Positions 16,339 to 25,000 of a DNA stretch of 64,000 nt are shown here, one piece after another. The notes below the pieces were generated by a model. That model did no database searches. It saw nothing but the letters and a program-made list of their open reading frames with translations, and was not told the origin of the DNA. The stretch spans positions 1-64,000 of the forward strand of contig CACZGM010000001.1 in NCBI GenBank assembly GCA_902780695.1, written 5' to 3'. How positions within the stretch are numbered: position 1 is the stretch's first letter; every line of letters begins with the position of its first letter. Made by a program: the position numbers and the translations under genes. This DNA is from an uncultured Ruminococcus sp. (GTDB lineage Bacteria > Bacillota > Clostridia > Oscillospirales > Ruminococcaceae).

Positions 16339-18123
16339 ATGTGCGGAATAGTTGGCTTCGTCGGCACCCACCAGGCAGCCCCCATACTGCTTGACGGGCT
16401 CTCAAAACTCGAATACCGAGGCTACGACTCAGCGGGTCTTGCTGTTCGTGACGGCGAAAAGGCAGCAGAAGTAGTTAAGGCAGTTGGCAGGCTCAAAAAC
16501 CTTGCTGAAAAGACAGACGACGGAAAAGCGCTTCCCGGCACCTGTGGCATAGGTCATACACGCTGGGCAACTCACGGCGAGCCGTCGCAGACAAATGCTC
16601 ACCCTCATGTATCGGGCAACTGCACAGGTTCGGGTTCCGGCAAAGTGGAATCCGAGGTAGTCGGTGTTCACAACGGCATCATTGAGAATTACAAGGAACT
16701 CAAACAAAAGCTCGAACACAATGGATATGCGTTCTACAGTGATACTGACACAGAAGTAGCAATCAAACTTGTTGACTACTATTATAAAAAGTATCTGCAT
16801 GACCCCATCGACGCGATATCCAAGACAATGGTTCGTGTTCGCGGTTCGTATGCGCTGGAACTGATGTTCGCAGACCACCCCGGTGAGATATGGGTAGCTC
16901 GCAAAGACAGCCCCATGATAATCGGTGTGGCGGACGGCGAAACATACATCGCCTCCGATGTTCCTGCAATTCTGAAATATACAAGAACAGTTTACTACAT
17001 TGACAATCTCCAGTGTGCAAAGATAACTCCCGGCGAAGTTCATTTCTACGATCTCAACGGTGACGAAGTAAATATCGAGCCCACAGAGATCAAATGGGAT
17101 GCCGAAGCTGCTGAAAAGGGCGGCTACGAGCATTTCATGATAAAAGAGATACACGAGCAGCCTAAAGCCGTCGGTGATACTCTCAATTCTGTTATCAAGG
17201 ACGGCAGAATTGATCTTACCGAAATTGGTTTGTCCGAAGAAGAAATAAAGGAAATCTCCTCAATTACAATGGTAGCCTGCGGATCCGCATGGCACGTCGG
17301 AATGGCTTGCCAGTATGTCATAGAAGACCTTACAAGGATTCCCGTGCGCGTAGAGCTTGCAAGCGAATTCAGATACCGCAGACCTATCCTCGATCCGAAG
17401 CAGCTTGTAATTGTCAATGTCGTTGGCTCGTCTATCGCACGCGAAGCCGATAACGTATTCTATACACTTGCAGGACCGGAGATCGCAGTTGCGACCACAA
17501 AGGCATACAGCGCCCAGCTTGCAGCGGGTTATTCACTTGCAGTGCAGTTCGGTAAGGTTCGCGGAACGATAACCGAAGAAGAATACAGCAAGTACATAGA
17601 GGAATTGCAGAGTATTCCTACAAAGATCGCAAAGATTCTTGAAGATAAGGAACGCCTGCAGTGGTTCGCATCGAAATTTGCTCATATACAGGACGCTTTC
17701 TTCATCGGACGCGGCATTGACTACGCAGTCGGACTTGAAGGCAGCCTCAAGATGAAGGAGATCAGCTATATCCACTCCGAGGCATACGCTGCCGGCGAAC
17801 TTAAGCACGGCACGATCAGCCTTATCGAGAACAACACACTTGTCATCGGAATCCTCACCCAGAACGAACTCTACGAAAAGACCGTCAGCAACATGGTCGA
17901 GTGCAAAGCCCGCGGAGCTTACCTCATGGGACTTGCATCTTACGGCAAGTATGAAGTCGAGGATCAGTGCAACTTCGTGACCTACGTTCCCACGATCGAC
18001 CCGCACTTCGCAGCAAGCCTTGCTGTCGTTCCTCTCCAGCTTCTCGGATATTACATCTCCGTCGCAAGAGGACTTGATGTAGATAAGCCGAGGAACCTTG
18101 CAAAGAGTGTTACGGTAGAGTAA
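16339..18123 (+). CDS. glmS: Glutamine-fructose-6-phosphate aminotransferase lacking the SQSGET loop
   Basis: A 594-residue GlmS homologue, which normally makes glucosamine-6-phosphate from fructose-6-phosphate and glutamine. The N-terminal glutaminase domain is intact (Cys2 in MCGIVGF, HTRWATHG, HNGIIEN). In the first SIS domain the sequence runs ASEFRYRRPILDPKQLVIV directly into NVVGSSIAREADNV. The segment of about 28 residues expected between them, including the Ser-Gln-Ser-Gly-Glu-Thr loop that binds sugar phosphate, is absent (junction near residue 357, bases 17407-17417). The frame is preserved and the rest is normal to the C-terminal AKSVTVE. So it may be inactive as a synthase or specialised. 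It follows aepY by 12 bases. Confidence 0.88.
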   Translation: MCGIVGFVGTHQAAPILLDGLSKLEYRGYDSAGLAVRDGEKAAEVVKAVGRLKNLAEKTDDGKALPGTCGIGHTRWATHGEPSQTNAHPHVSGNCTGSGSGKVESEVVGVHNGIIENYKELKQKLEHNGYAFYSDTDTEVAIKLVDYYYKKYLHDPIDAISKTMVRVRGSYALELMFADHPGEIWVARKDSPMIIGVADGETYIASDVPAILKYTRTVYYIDNLQCAKITPGEVHFYDLNGDEVNIEPTEIKWDAEAAEKGGYEHFMIKEIHEQPKAVGDTLNSVIKDGRIDLTEIGLSEEEIKEISSITMVACGSAWHVGMACQYVIEDLTRIPVRVELASEFRYRRPILDPKQLVIVNVVGSSIAREADNVFYTLAGPEIAVATTKAYSAQLAAGYSLAVQFGKVRGTITEEEYSKYIEELQSIPTKIAKILEDKERLQWFASKFAHIQDAFFIGRGIDYAVGLEGSLKMKEISYIHSEAYAAGELKHGTISLIENNTLVIGILTQNELYEKTVSNMVECKARGAYLMGLASYGKYEVEDQCNFVTYVPTIDPHFAASLAVVPLQLLGYYISVARGLDVDKPRNLAKSVTVE

Positions 18124-18139
18124 AATTTTCTAATAAATC

Positions 18140-18232
18140 TCCCCTGCCCTTCTAATGAAATTTCCGCAAAATTTCCGGCACCATGTTTTGTTTGATTTTA
18201 TTTGGCGATCATTCACAGCTTGCCTGTCCGGA
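18140..18232. repeat. 93-bp direct repeat, copy 1
   Basis: The 93 bases here match 33198-33290 with a single visible difference (CCTGCCC here, CCTGACC there). The two copies are in the same orientation and lie 15.06 kb apart, bracketing the tRNA-Leu fragment, the minus-strand gene trio and the NRPS operon. It has no coding sense. Confidence 0.9.
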
Positions 18233-18292
18233 ATAATAGCGGGATTTATGCAAATGCTACAAAATAAATGTGTTGATACTCTATATATAAAA

Positions 18293-18347
18293 TTGAGGGG
18301 GTAGTGGGCGTTAGTTCGTGTGAGTTCAAGTCTCATTCTCCGCACCA
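18293..18347 (+). other. 3' half of a tRNA-Leu gene (attachment-site-like remnant)
   Basis: These 55 bases read as the end of a leucine tRNA: anticodon-loop-like TTGAGGG, the 3' side of the anticodon stem, a long class II variable arm (GGGC...GTTC), a T-arm GTGAG-TTCAAGT-CTCAT that pairs, the acceptor strand TCTCCGC, discriminator A and encoded CCA (18345-18347). The 5' half is missing: upstream sequence is AT-rich and cannot pair. Such 3' fragments are left where integrative elements insert into tRNA genes. Confidence 0.7.
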
Positions 18348-18370
18348 TCTTTATTGAACGCTTTAGATAT

Positions 18371-18410
18371 TATGCCCACAAAAGGCTTGGTTAAGCCATT
18401 TGTGGGCATA
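18371..18410. terminator. Strong hairpin after the tRNA fragment
   Basis: The 12-bp perfect arms TATGCCCACAAA (18371-18382) and TTTGTGGGCATA (18399-18410) enclose a 5-bp inner stem GGCTT/AAGCC. A short T-rich stretch follows. It probably terminates transcripts from either side. Confidence 0.6.
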
Positions 18411-18567
18411 AGTCTTTTGAATTCAAAAATCCCAATTCCATAGATATTTTTTGACCAAAAAAACGACCAACGGGACTTGAACCCCCTTTGGTATAAAATT
18501 TTCAAACTGAAATTCGTGATAATTTAACAAATTTGCAGGATGTTCTCACGGAAACTCAAGGCGGTAT
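18411..18567. other. Gap with a second tRNA-like scrap
   Basis: No gene is visible. On the minus strand bases 18471-18486 read GGGGGTTCAAGTCCCG, which looks like a tRNA T-arm, but there is no acceptor stem or CCA around it. This is compatible with a recombination junction near the tRNA-Leu fragment but is too short to prove anything. Confidence 0.3.
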
Positions 18568-19479
18568 TCAGAACAGATCCAGCATACTGTCGAGATAGAT
18601 CTCTTCGCGTACAGTAAGCTGGTATTCCGGCTTTGTGAGATAATAAAGAAGAAACTCAAGATTGACGGCACTTCCGAGCCCTCTGCCTTCTATTTTGAAA
18701 TTTGAAAAACCGAGCGGCAGATAGGTGCTGATGATATCATCAATACCGATAAATCCTGGATTTTTCATTGCCTTTGAAAAGCGATATCCGTCCTTGGCAT
18801 CAGGTGCGCTACAGATATGGTCGGGAATGTTTTCTCCGAGATTTTTCCGGCTGACATTTTCATAGCACGCTTTTCTGTCTTTACAGTAAAACGAGCAGCA
18901 CTCATTGCACAGAAATTCGACTTTATCTTTCTGGACCTGCGAGAGTGTATCAAGTTTATCGTACAGCTTATTCAGTCTGAAATCAGGAACAACATATTTA
19001 AAATCAATTCGGTCTGTTTCTTTAAAAAAATCATCAAAATCAGTCTGAACCTTTGTAGTCGAGGAAACGAAATAAAGACCGGGATAGTTCTTATTAATGT
19101 GTTCAAGCAAAAGATCTGAGTGGATTATTACACCATTCTGTACACCTTTGCTTCCGGCAAAAAGCATACACAGGGCATTGCATTTTTTATCAGCAAGATC
19201 TTCAGGCTTTAACATCGAATTGCTGAAAGTGAGTCTTGAAGAGATACTGTATTCATTCATAAGTGCAAGTACCTCTTCAGCTTCACATTCGCCGAATCCT
19301 GCACGTCCTCCGCCCCAGATACAGTCAGCCGGAGCACCATAGACAGATGCTATTTCGCACCAGTCGTAGAAATATTCCCGGTGCTCACGATACAGCGGCA
19401 GGAACTTACTGTAAAGGTCATAGAATTCAAACAGACCCGGAAGATGAAAGTAAGCTTTATTTTGAGTAGTATTTCCCAT
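18568..19479 (-). CDS. U32-like TIM-barrel protein of unknown function
   Basis: A 303-residue soluble protein. The middle segment SRLTFSNSMLKPEDLADKKCN ... GVIIHSDLLLEHINKNYPG ... YFVSSTTKV, and the Cys-rich stretch FLCNECCSFYCKDRKACYE with a later HICS, resemble uncharacterised Firmicutes proteins distantly related to peptidase U32/UbiU-type barrels, where clustered Cys can hold an iron-sulfur cluster. No catalytic assignment is possible. It is the last of three minus-strand genes and ends at 18568; its start is 20 bases past the SDR stop, so co-transcription with the SDR is likely. Confidence 0.55.
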   Translation of the reverse strand: MGNTTQNKAYFHLPGLFEFYDLYSKFLPLYREHREYFYDWCEIASVYGAPADCIWGGGRAGFGECEAEEVLALMNEYSISSRLTFSNSMLKPEDLADKKCNALCMLFAGSKGVQNGVIIHSDLLLEHINKNYPGLYFVSSTTKVQTDFDDFFKETDRIDFKYVVPDFRLNKLYDKLDTLSQVQKDKVEFLCNECCSFYCKDRKACYENVSRKNLGENIPDHICSAPDAKDGYRFSKAMKNPGFIGIDDIISTYLPLGFSNFKIEGRGLGSAVNLEFLLYYLTKPEYQLTVREEIYLDSMLDLF

Positions 19480-19499
19480 ATTTATTCATTTATCTATGC

Positions 19500-20309
19500 T
19501 TATGTTTGTGCAAAATAGTCCCGCTTCCTGAATAATGCAGTCACAAAGTGCGCCAGGAGCCTGCCGGTAGTGAGACGGTTTATATGTACATTGTTTTTCG
19601 GGTTCATCAGCATTTTCTTTACAAAGAATTGTGCGACGACATCTGGTGTTTCAGCGACGATGTTGTAAAAGCGCTTTGTTTTATCGGGAAGATCTATCTT
19701 CTTCCCTGCTCCCGATGCGTTCGTGAGAAAATCGGTCGCCATTATTCCCGGTGAAAGTCTGCCGGCTCTGACCGTACTCTGCCGTTCGTCAAGCTCTTTT
19801 GCAAGTGCGACAGTAAAGTGTGTGACGGCTCGCTTGCTTGTACCGTACATATTTAAGCCAAGCATCATAGCATCGTTGCTGCCGTAGCCCTCGATATTGT
19901 AAATGTATCCTCCGCACGGCTGCGTTTCCATAAGCTGAACCGCGATCTTACTTCCGATAACTGCACCTCGGAGATCCGTATCCAGAACAGCATCTATCTC
20001 ATCTTCGCCAAGCTCCCATACAGCTTTCATCTGCTGATTTACGCCTGCGTTGTTAATCCATATATCAACTGTTCCGAACTTTTCTGCGGAATATTCCGCA
20101 AGGGCATTAAGTTCCTCCGCCGATATGACATTTGCGCGGAAGCCCGCAACACTGCCGCCGCTATTTACGTTTTCCAGAGCTTTTACCGCAGCTTCAAGCC
20201 TTTCCGCGTTCATGCCGTTGAGCATGACATTCCAGCCGTTTCTGCGGAATTCCTTTGCCATCTCAAATCCGAGACCTCTCGTACTTCCAGTTATTACTGC
20301 TGTTTTCAT
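19500..20309 (-). CDS. Short-chain dehydrogenase/reductase
   Basis: A 269-residue classical SDR. The cofactor motif TGSTRGLGFEMAKEF is at the N-terminus, NNAGVNQQ is the family NNAG, and the catalytic Tyr and Lys are in MYGTSKRAV. Substrate unknown; the large second half with VAQFFVKKM and HFVTALFRKRD suggests a lipid-like or hydrophobic substrate only weakly. An earlier in-frame ATG lies at 20330, but ATG 20309 has GAGG about 9 bases upstream and gives the normal N-terminus MKTAVITG. Confidence 0.85.
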   Translation of the reverse strand: MKTAVITGSTRGLGFEMAKEFRRNGWNVMLNGMNAERLEAAVKALENVNSGGSVAGFRANVISAEELNALAEYSAEKFGTVDIWINNAGVNQQMKAVWELGEDEIDAVLDTDLRGAVIGSKIAVQLMETQPCGGYIYNIEGYGSNDAMMLGLNMYGTSKRAVTHFTVALAKELDERQSTVRAGRLSPGIMATDFLTNASGAGKKIDLPDKTKRFYNIVAETPDVVAQFFVKKMLMNPKNNVHINRLTTGRLLAHFVTALFRKRDYFAQT

Positions 20310-20359
20310 GGCTTCGCCTCGTTTGTTCATAATTGTGCAAATGCAGATAATATTGCGGT

Positions 20360-20512
20360 TTAAATCATTATACGCTTCTCAAACCTGAACATACCGTCCG
20401 GGAACTGATCGTCGGCATTGTGCTCACCGTCCGGATCATTCATTCTTTTCAGGTATTTCTGCGTACCATTCATTTTGTAGTCTGTATTGACGCTGCACCT
20501 GTGAGATACCAC
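20360..20512 (-). CDS. Possible small protein or gene remnant
   Basis: A 50-codon frame from GTG 20512 (or ATG 20473, 37 residues) to a TAA at 20360, with a plausible soluble sequence (YKMNGTQKYLKRMNDPDGEH ... MFRFEKRIMI). It lies between the metallophosphoesterase and SDR genes on the same strand. The composition looks coding, but no strong ribosome binding site or known family is evident. It could be the C-terminal scrap of a lost gene. Confidence 0.3.
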   Translation of the reverse strand: MVSHRCSVNTDYKMNGTQKYLKRMNDPDGEHNADDQFPDGMFRFEKRIMI

Positions 20513-20543
20513 TTATTGTTTTTGGTTATTTTGTTCTTTGCTT

Positions 20544-21668
20544 TTACGGGCGCAGCGTTATAAGCTCCCACTCACACCTTGCCTCTGTGCGGGCAGGAAC
20601 TCCCCAGCCGCTCTCCCCTGCGCTGACATAAAGGAGCGTATTATCCCTTTCATACTCGCCGTATGTCTCAATGCCTGCCGCAATGTAAATAAACTGCAGC
20701 GGAAAAAGCTGCCCGGCGTGGGTGTGCCCCGAAAGCTGAAGCGCGGCATTCTGTTTCCGGCGCTGTTCTTCATCAAACGGCTGGTGGTCTGCAACTATCA
20801 GAGCGCCCTCGCCCTCATAGGGGTTTTTAAGCTCGTCCCAGCCGGCGCGCTTATCCCCTGCACTTATATCTTCGCGCCCGAGCAATACAAGGTCATCTGC
20901 CACCTTTACATAATCATCGCTCAGTATTATTATGCCTGCGTCCTCTATCGACCTGATGAGCTGCTCATCGGTATATGATCTTCCGCCGATGTATGAGGCG
21001 TTCGGCTGCCTGTCGTGGTTGCCGTAGACAAAGTATACGGGCGCGTCTATCTCACCTATTGTCTCATAGGTCTTTACCATATCGTCATATGTGGTAAGCT
21101 CGTCCGTCACATCGCCCCCTAAGATAACAAACTCGGGCTTCTGCTGATTGATCTTTTCGCAGACCCCTTTTAAATTATCAAGCGACTGCGCCGTGCCCGC
21201 GTGGATATCACTTACAAAAGCAAACGTATGCTCCTGCCCTAACCCGTTTACTACCCATTGGTGCTCATGCATTATGACGTTTGTGGCGTTCCATATACTC
21301 AGTGAGGTTATCGCCGCACAGAAAAGCACGCTTAAAATTCCGCACTGAATAAGGCTGCAGACGTATATCTCGCTGCCCTTACCTCTTTTGGTGATTACCC
21401 TGATAATATACTCGGCTATGCTGCCCGTCACATCACCGATAAGCGCCAGATAGAGCGCTCCGAGAAAATCTATAGTATTATAGGCGATGATGTTGTCTGT
21501 CGCTATGAGAAAAAACGCCGCTGCAGGAATCAGCAGGATCTTTACCGCAAACACAAGCGTTCTTGCAGTGCGAAACGGCTTTCTTCTCAGCGGCAGCTGA
21601 ATTGCAAAAAGCACTGCCATTACGATGATTATTTCTGTCACCCAGAGTATTACTTTTTGTGTTACCAT
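20544..21668 (-). CDS. Membrane-anchored metallophosphoesterase
   Basis: A 374-residue protein with about four hydrophobic helices in residues 1-145 and a calcineurin-like phosphoesterase domain after that. All dimetal motifs are visible: FVSDIHAGTA, ILGGDVTDE, YGNHDRQ and SGHTHAGQLFP. It resembles YaeI/YkuE-type proteins that hydrolyse phosphoesters, often of lipids, at the membrane. I set the start at ATG 21668 (MVTQKVILW) because GAGG lies just upstream; the frame extends further to 21815 but that part lacks a site. It is divergent from the NRPS operon. Confidence 0.87.
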   Translation of the reverse strand: MVTQKVILWVTEIIIVMAVLFAIQLPLRRKPFRTARTLVFAVKILLIPAAAFFLIATDNIIAYNTIDFLGALYLALIGDVTGSIAEYIIRVITKRGKGSEIYVCSLIQCGILSVLFCAAITSLSIWNATNVIMHEHQWVVNGLGQEHTFAFVSDIHAGTAQSLDNLKGVCEKINQQKPEFVILGGDVTDELTTYDDMVKTYETIGEIDAPVYFVYGNHDRQPNASYIGGRSYTDEQLIRSIEDAGIIILSDDYVKVADDLVLLGREDISAGDKRAGWDELKNPYEGEGALIVADHQPFDEEQRRKQNAALQLSGHTHAGQLFPLQFIYIAAGIETYGEYERDNTLLYVSAGESGWGVPARTEARCEWELITLRP

Positions 21669-21871
21669 AAAAACCTCGTTCTTCTGTATTCTATGGAATA
21701 TTATAACATTTAAAGCAGGCCTCGTCAAGAACCGTTTTTCAGCCTGCCGCGAGGAGACACTGCAATTTGTCAGCGGAGCAATATGCTCCCGGGGAAACCA
21801 AAGCGATAAACCCAACCCCCGGGAGAGAAGAATGTAATAACAGAAAACGGCACCTCTAAATGTATCGTAAA

Positions 21872-21903
21872 GACCGCCTGTAGGATCATTCCGGCAGGCG
21901 GTC
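21872..21903. terminator. Hairpin in the divergent intergenic region
   Basis: The arms GACCGCCTG (21872-21880) and CAGGCGGTC (21895-21903) pair perfectly, with a further GGA/TCC inside, followed on the plus strand by AGGTTTT. It lies upstream of the NRPS promoter and could insulate it. Confidence 0.5.
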
Positions 21904-21963
21904 AGGTTTTATGACAAAAAGCCTAAAATTTATGGCACAATGGCATAAATCAACTTAAAAGTA

Positions 21964-21992
21964 TTGTGTTTTATTGTAAAATATGCTATAAT
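21964..21992 (+). promoter_or_regulatory. Promoter of the NRPS operon
   Basis: TTGTGT (21964-21969), 17-base spacer, perfect TATAAT (21987-21992). The start would be near 21999, giving a leader of about 66 bases before ATG 22065. The ribosome binding site AAGGAG is at 22052-22057. Confidence 0.7.
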
Positions 21993-22064
21993 TTATCAGT
22001 TAAATGTATGTTTCTTTTCTTCGGTAAGGGAGAAAGCGCACAGCACTGCGAAAGGAGTACTGAT

Positions 22065-25000
22065 ATGAACACAAAGTTTAAGGAAATGACACAGGAAAAC
22101 GAAGGAAGCACCGCTTACCGTGACCCGGTCTCCGGAGCGTCCGCGGAAAACAGCGGACTGCGGGAGATCTATCCTCTGCCTCAGAACCAGAAGGGTATTC
22201 TTGCGGAATGTCTCGCCAAACCGGATACGACTATCTATAACTTACCGGTTCTGTACCGTCTCTCCGACAGGCTGGATCTTATGCGTCTGAAAAAAGCCGT
22301 TGAAACGGCGGCAGCCGCACACCCCTATATCAGCTCGTCAATAGTGACAGACTCCGACGGAGATTTCAAGGTAAAGCGGAATTACGGAGCGGCACCGACG
22401 GTTGAATACATCGAAACCGCACGGCTGCCGGAGGATCTTGTCATACCCTTTGACCTTATGAAGGACAACCTCTGTCGTCTGCGGATCTACAAGACCGATG
22501 ACGGAAGCTACCTCTTTATGGATATCCATCACATCGTTTCTGACGGTACAAGTTTTGCCGTTCTTGCGCATGACATCAACACGGCTTATTCCGGAGGCGA
22601 GGTACTGCCGGAAACATATACCGGGTTCGATTGCGCTTCCGACGAGGAAAAACTGCGGCAGACAGAAAAATATGAGAGCGCAAGGGCTTATTACGAAAAG
22701 CTGCTCTCGGGGGCAGAGCCTGAAATGCTGCCCGAAGGTGATGTATCCGGCGAAGCGCCTTCCTTAGGATATTTCAGCGTCGATACGGATATAACCGGCG
22801 CGGAAGTCAGTGTCTTCTGCCGGAAGAACAATGTGAAAAAGACTCCGTTCTTCAACGCGGTGTTCGCTTTCGTACTGGGCAAATACAATTGCAGGAACGA
22901 TGTCCTGTACACCACGGTATATAACGGCAGAAAGGATCCCCGTACCGAACACATAGTGTCGATGCTGGTCAAAACCTTCCCCGTTTTCTGTCATATCGAC
23001 GCGGATCAGACCGCTTCCGCCTTTGCGCAAGACCTCGGCAGACAGATCGAGGAAAGTAAGGAAAACGATATTTATTCCTTTGCGGAGATCGCCAATGAAC
23101 ATAACATCTCGCCCGATATCATTTTTTCATATCAGGGCAGAGATTTTCTGATAAACTCGATCGGCGGAGAGCCGGCTGAGCAGACGTTCATGGAACTGAG
23201 CGAGGCAAAAGTGCCGCTTCATATCGACCTCTATGAAAAAGACGGAAAGCTCCTCTTCTCCGGCGACTACCGCAAAGACCTGTTCAGCGCGGACTATGTG
23301 AACAGAATGATAGCCTGCCTGGAGCATACGCTGCGTGAGTTCCTCAAAGACCCGGTACTGAAGAACGTGTGTATTGCGAATGAGAGCACCTGTAAGGAAA
23401 TGGATGCCCTCAACGCCACCGAGACCGACGTGCCCGACACGGATATCGTCTCGCTGTTCCGTGCGGCTGCCGAAAAATATCCGGATCGTGAGGCGGTCAT
23501 ATTCCGCGATGAGGTGCTCAGCTACCGGCAGACCGATGAGATCTCCGGACGCATAGCGGGCAGTCTCCGCTCAAACGGTATCGGCAAGGGAAAAGTGGTG
23601 TCTGTCCTGGTACATCGCGGGACCGCAATGGTAACGGCTTCGCTGGGCGTACTGAAAACGGGTGCCGCATATCAGCCGCTCGACCCCGGCTACCCCGCCG
23701 AACGTCTGAGCTTTATGATGACGGATGCCGACTGTGCACTGCTTATCGCCGATGAAGATCTGCTTGAAAAGGTCCCGGACTACAAGGGCAAAGTGCTGCT
23801 TACAAAGGAAATACCGACACTGCCCGTATGTGAGGATACGCCCGGCGCGATCTCTCCGTCCGATCTTTTCATACTGCTCTACACCTCCGGCTCTACGGGA
23901 ACCCCGAAAGGCGTCATGCTCGAACACCGCAATCTCGTGAACTTCGTCACATGGTACCGCGGTTTTTACAGTCTTGACGAGAATTCCCGCGTTGCGGCAT
24001 ACGCAAGCTACGGCTTTGACGCGAACATGATGGACCTGTACCCTGCCCTTACAACGGGAGCCTGCGTCTGCATAATCGACGAGGATATACGTCTCGACCT
24101 TATCGCAATGGAAAAATGGTTCAACAGTCTGGGCATCACCCACGCGTTCATGACGACGCAGGTAGGCAGACAATTCTATTCCATGACGGATACCCCAAAG
24201 CTGAAATACCTCTCCACCGGCGGCGAAAAGCTCGTACCGCTCCCGCCGAAGTCCGGAAATCCGGAATTCTATAATGTGTACGGTCCCACGGAATGTACGA
24301 TACTTACAGCGTACAAGCTCGTTGATAAGCTGTACGAGCGCATCCCGATCGGCAGAGCGCTGAGCAACTACAAATGCTATGTTGTGGACAGCAGCCTGAA
24401 CAGACTGCCGCCGTTCGTTCCCGGAGAGCTTCTTATCGCGGGACGCGGAGTAGGACGCGGTTATCTGAACCGTCCCGATCTTAGCGGGAAGGCTTTCATA
24501 AAAAATCCGTTCAGTGACGAACCGGGCTTCGAGCGCGCATACCGCTCGGGCGACATAGTCCGGCTGCTCCCGAACGGAGAGATAGACTTCATCGGAAGAA
24601 ATGACGGACAGGTCAAGGTGCGCGGATTCCGCATAGAGCTCACCGAGGTAGAGGGCGTTATCCGTGAATTCCCCGGTATCAAGGATGCGACAGTTCAGGC
24701 TTTCGAGGATGCTGACACCGGTGAGAAGTTCATAGCCGCATACGTCGTTTCCGACAGTACGATCGACATTTCCGCACTGAACGACTTTATACGCGAGCAC
24801 AAGCCATCGTATATGGTACCCGCCGTGACCATGCAGATAGACAGCATCCCGCTCAATCAGAACAGCAAGGTCAACAAGCGCGCTCTGCCAAAGCCTGTAC
24901 CCGAAATGCACGAGGACACCGGAAAGGTCTGCGCTGCCGCCCCAATGAATGTGCTGGAGCAGGAACTTTCGGATATAATTTCCGGCATTGTCGGCAGGAC

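Noticed and set aside
16300..16340. glmS ribozyme upstream of glmS
   Set aside because: Only 12 bases separate aepY from glmS; there is no room for the ribozyme.
18471..18486. Minus-strand tRNA gene
   Set aside because: Only a T-arm-like hairpin is present; no acceptor, D-arm or anticodon can be folded.
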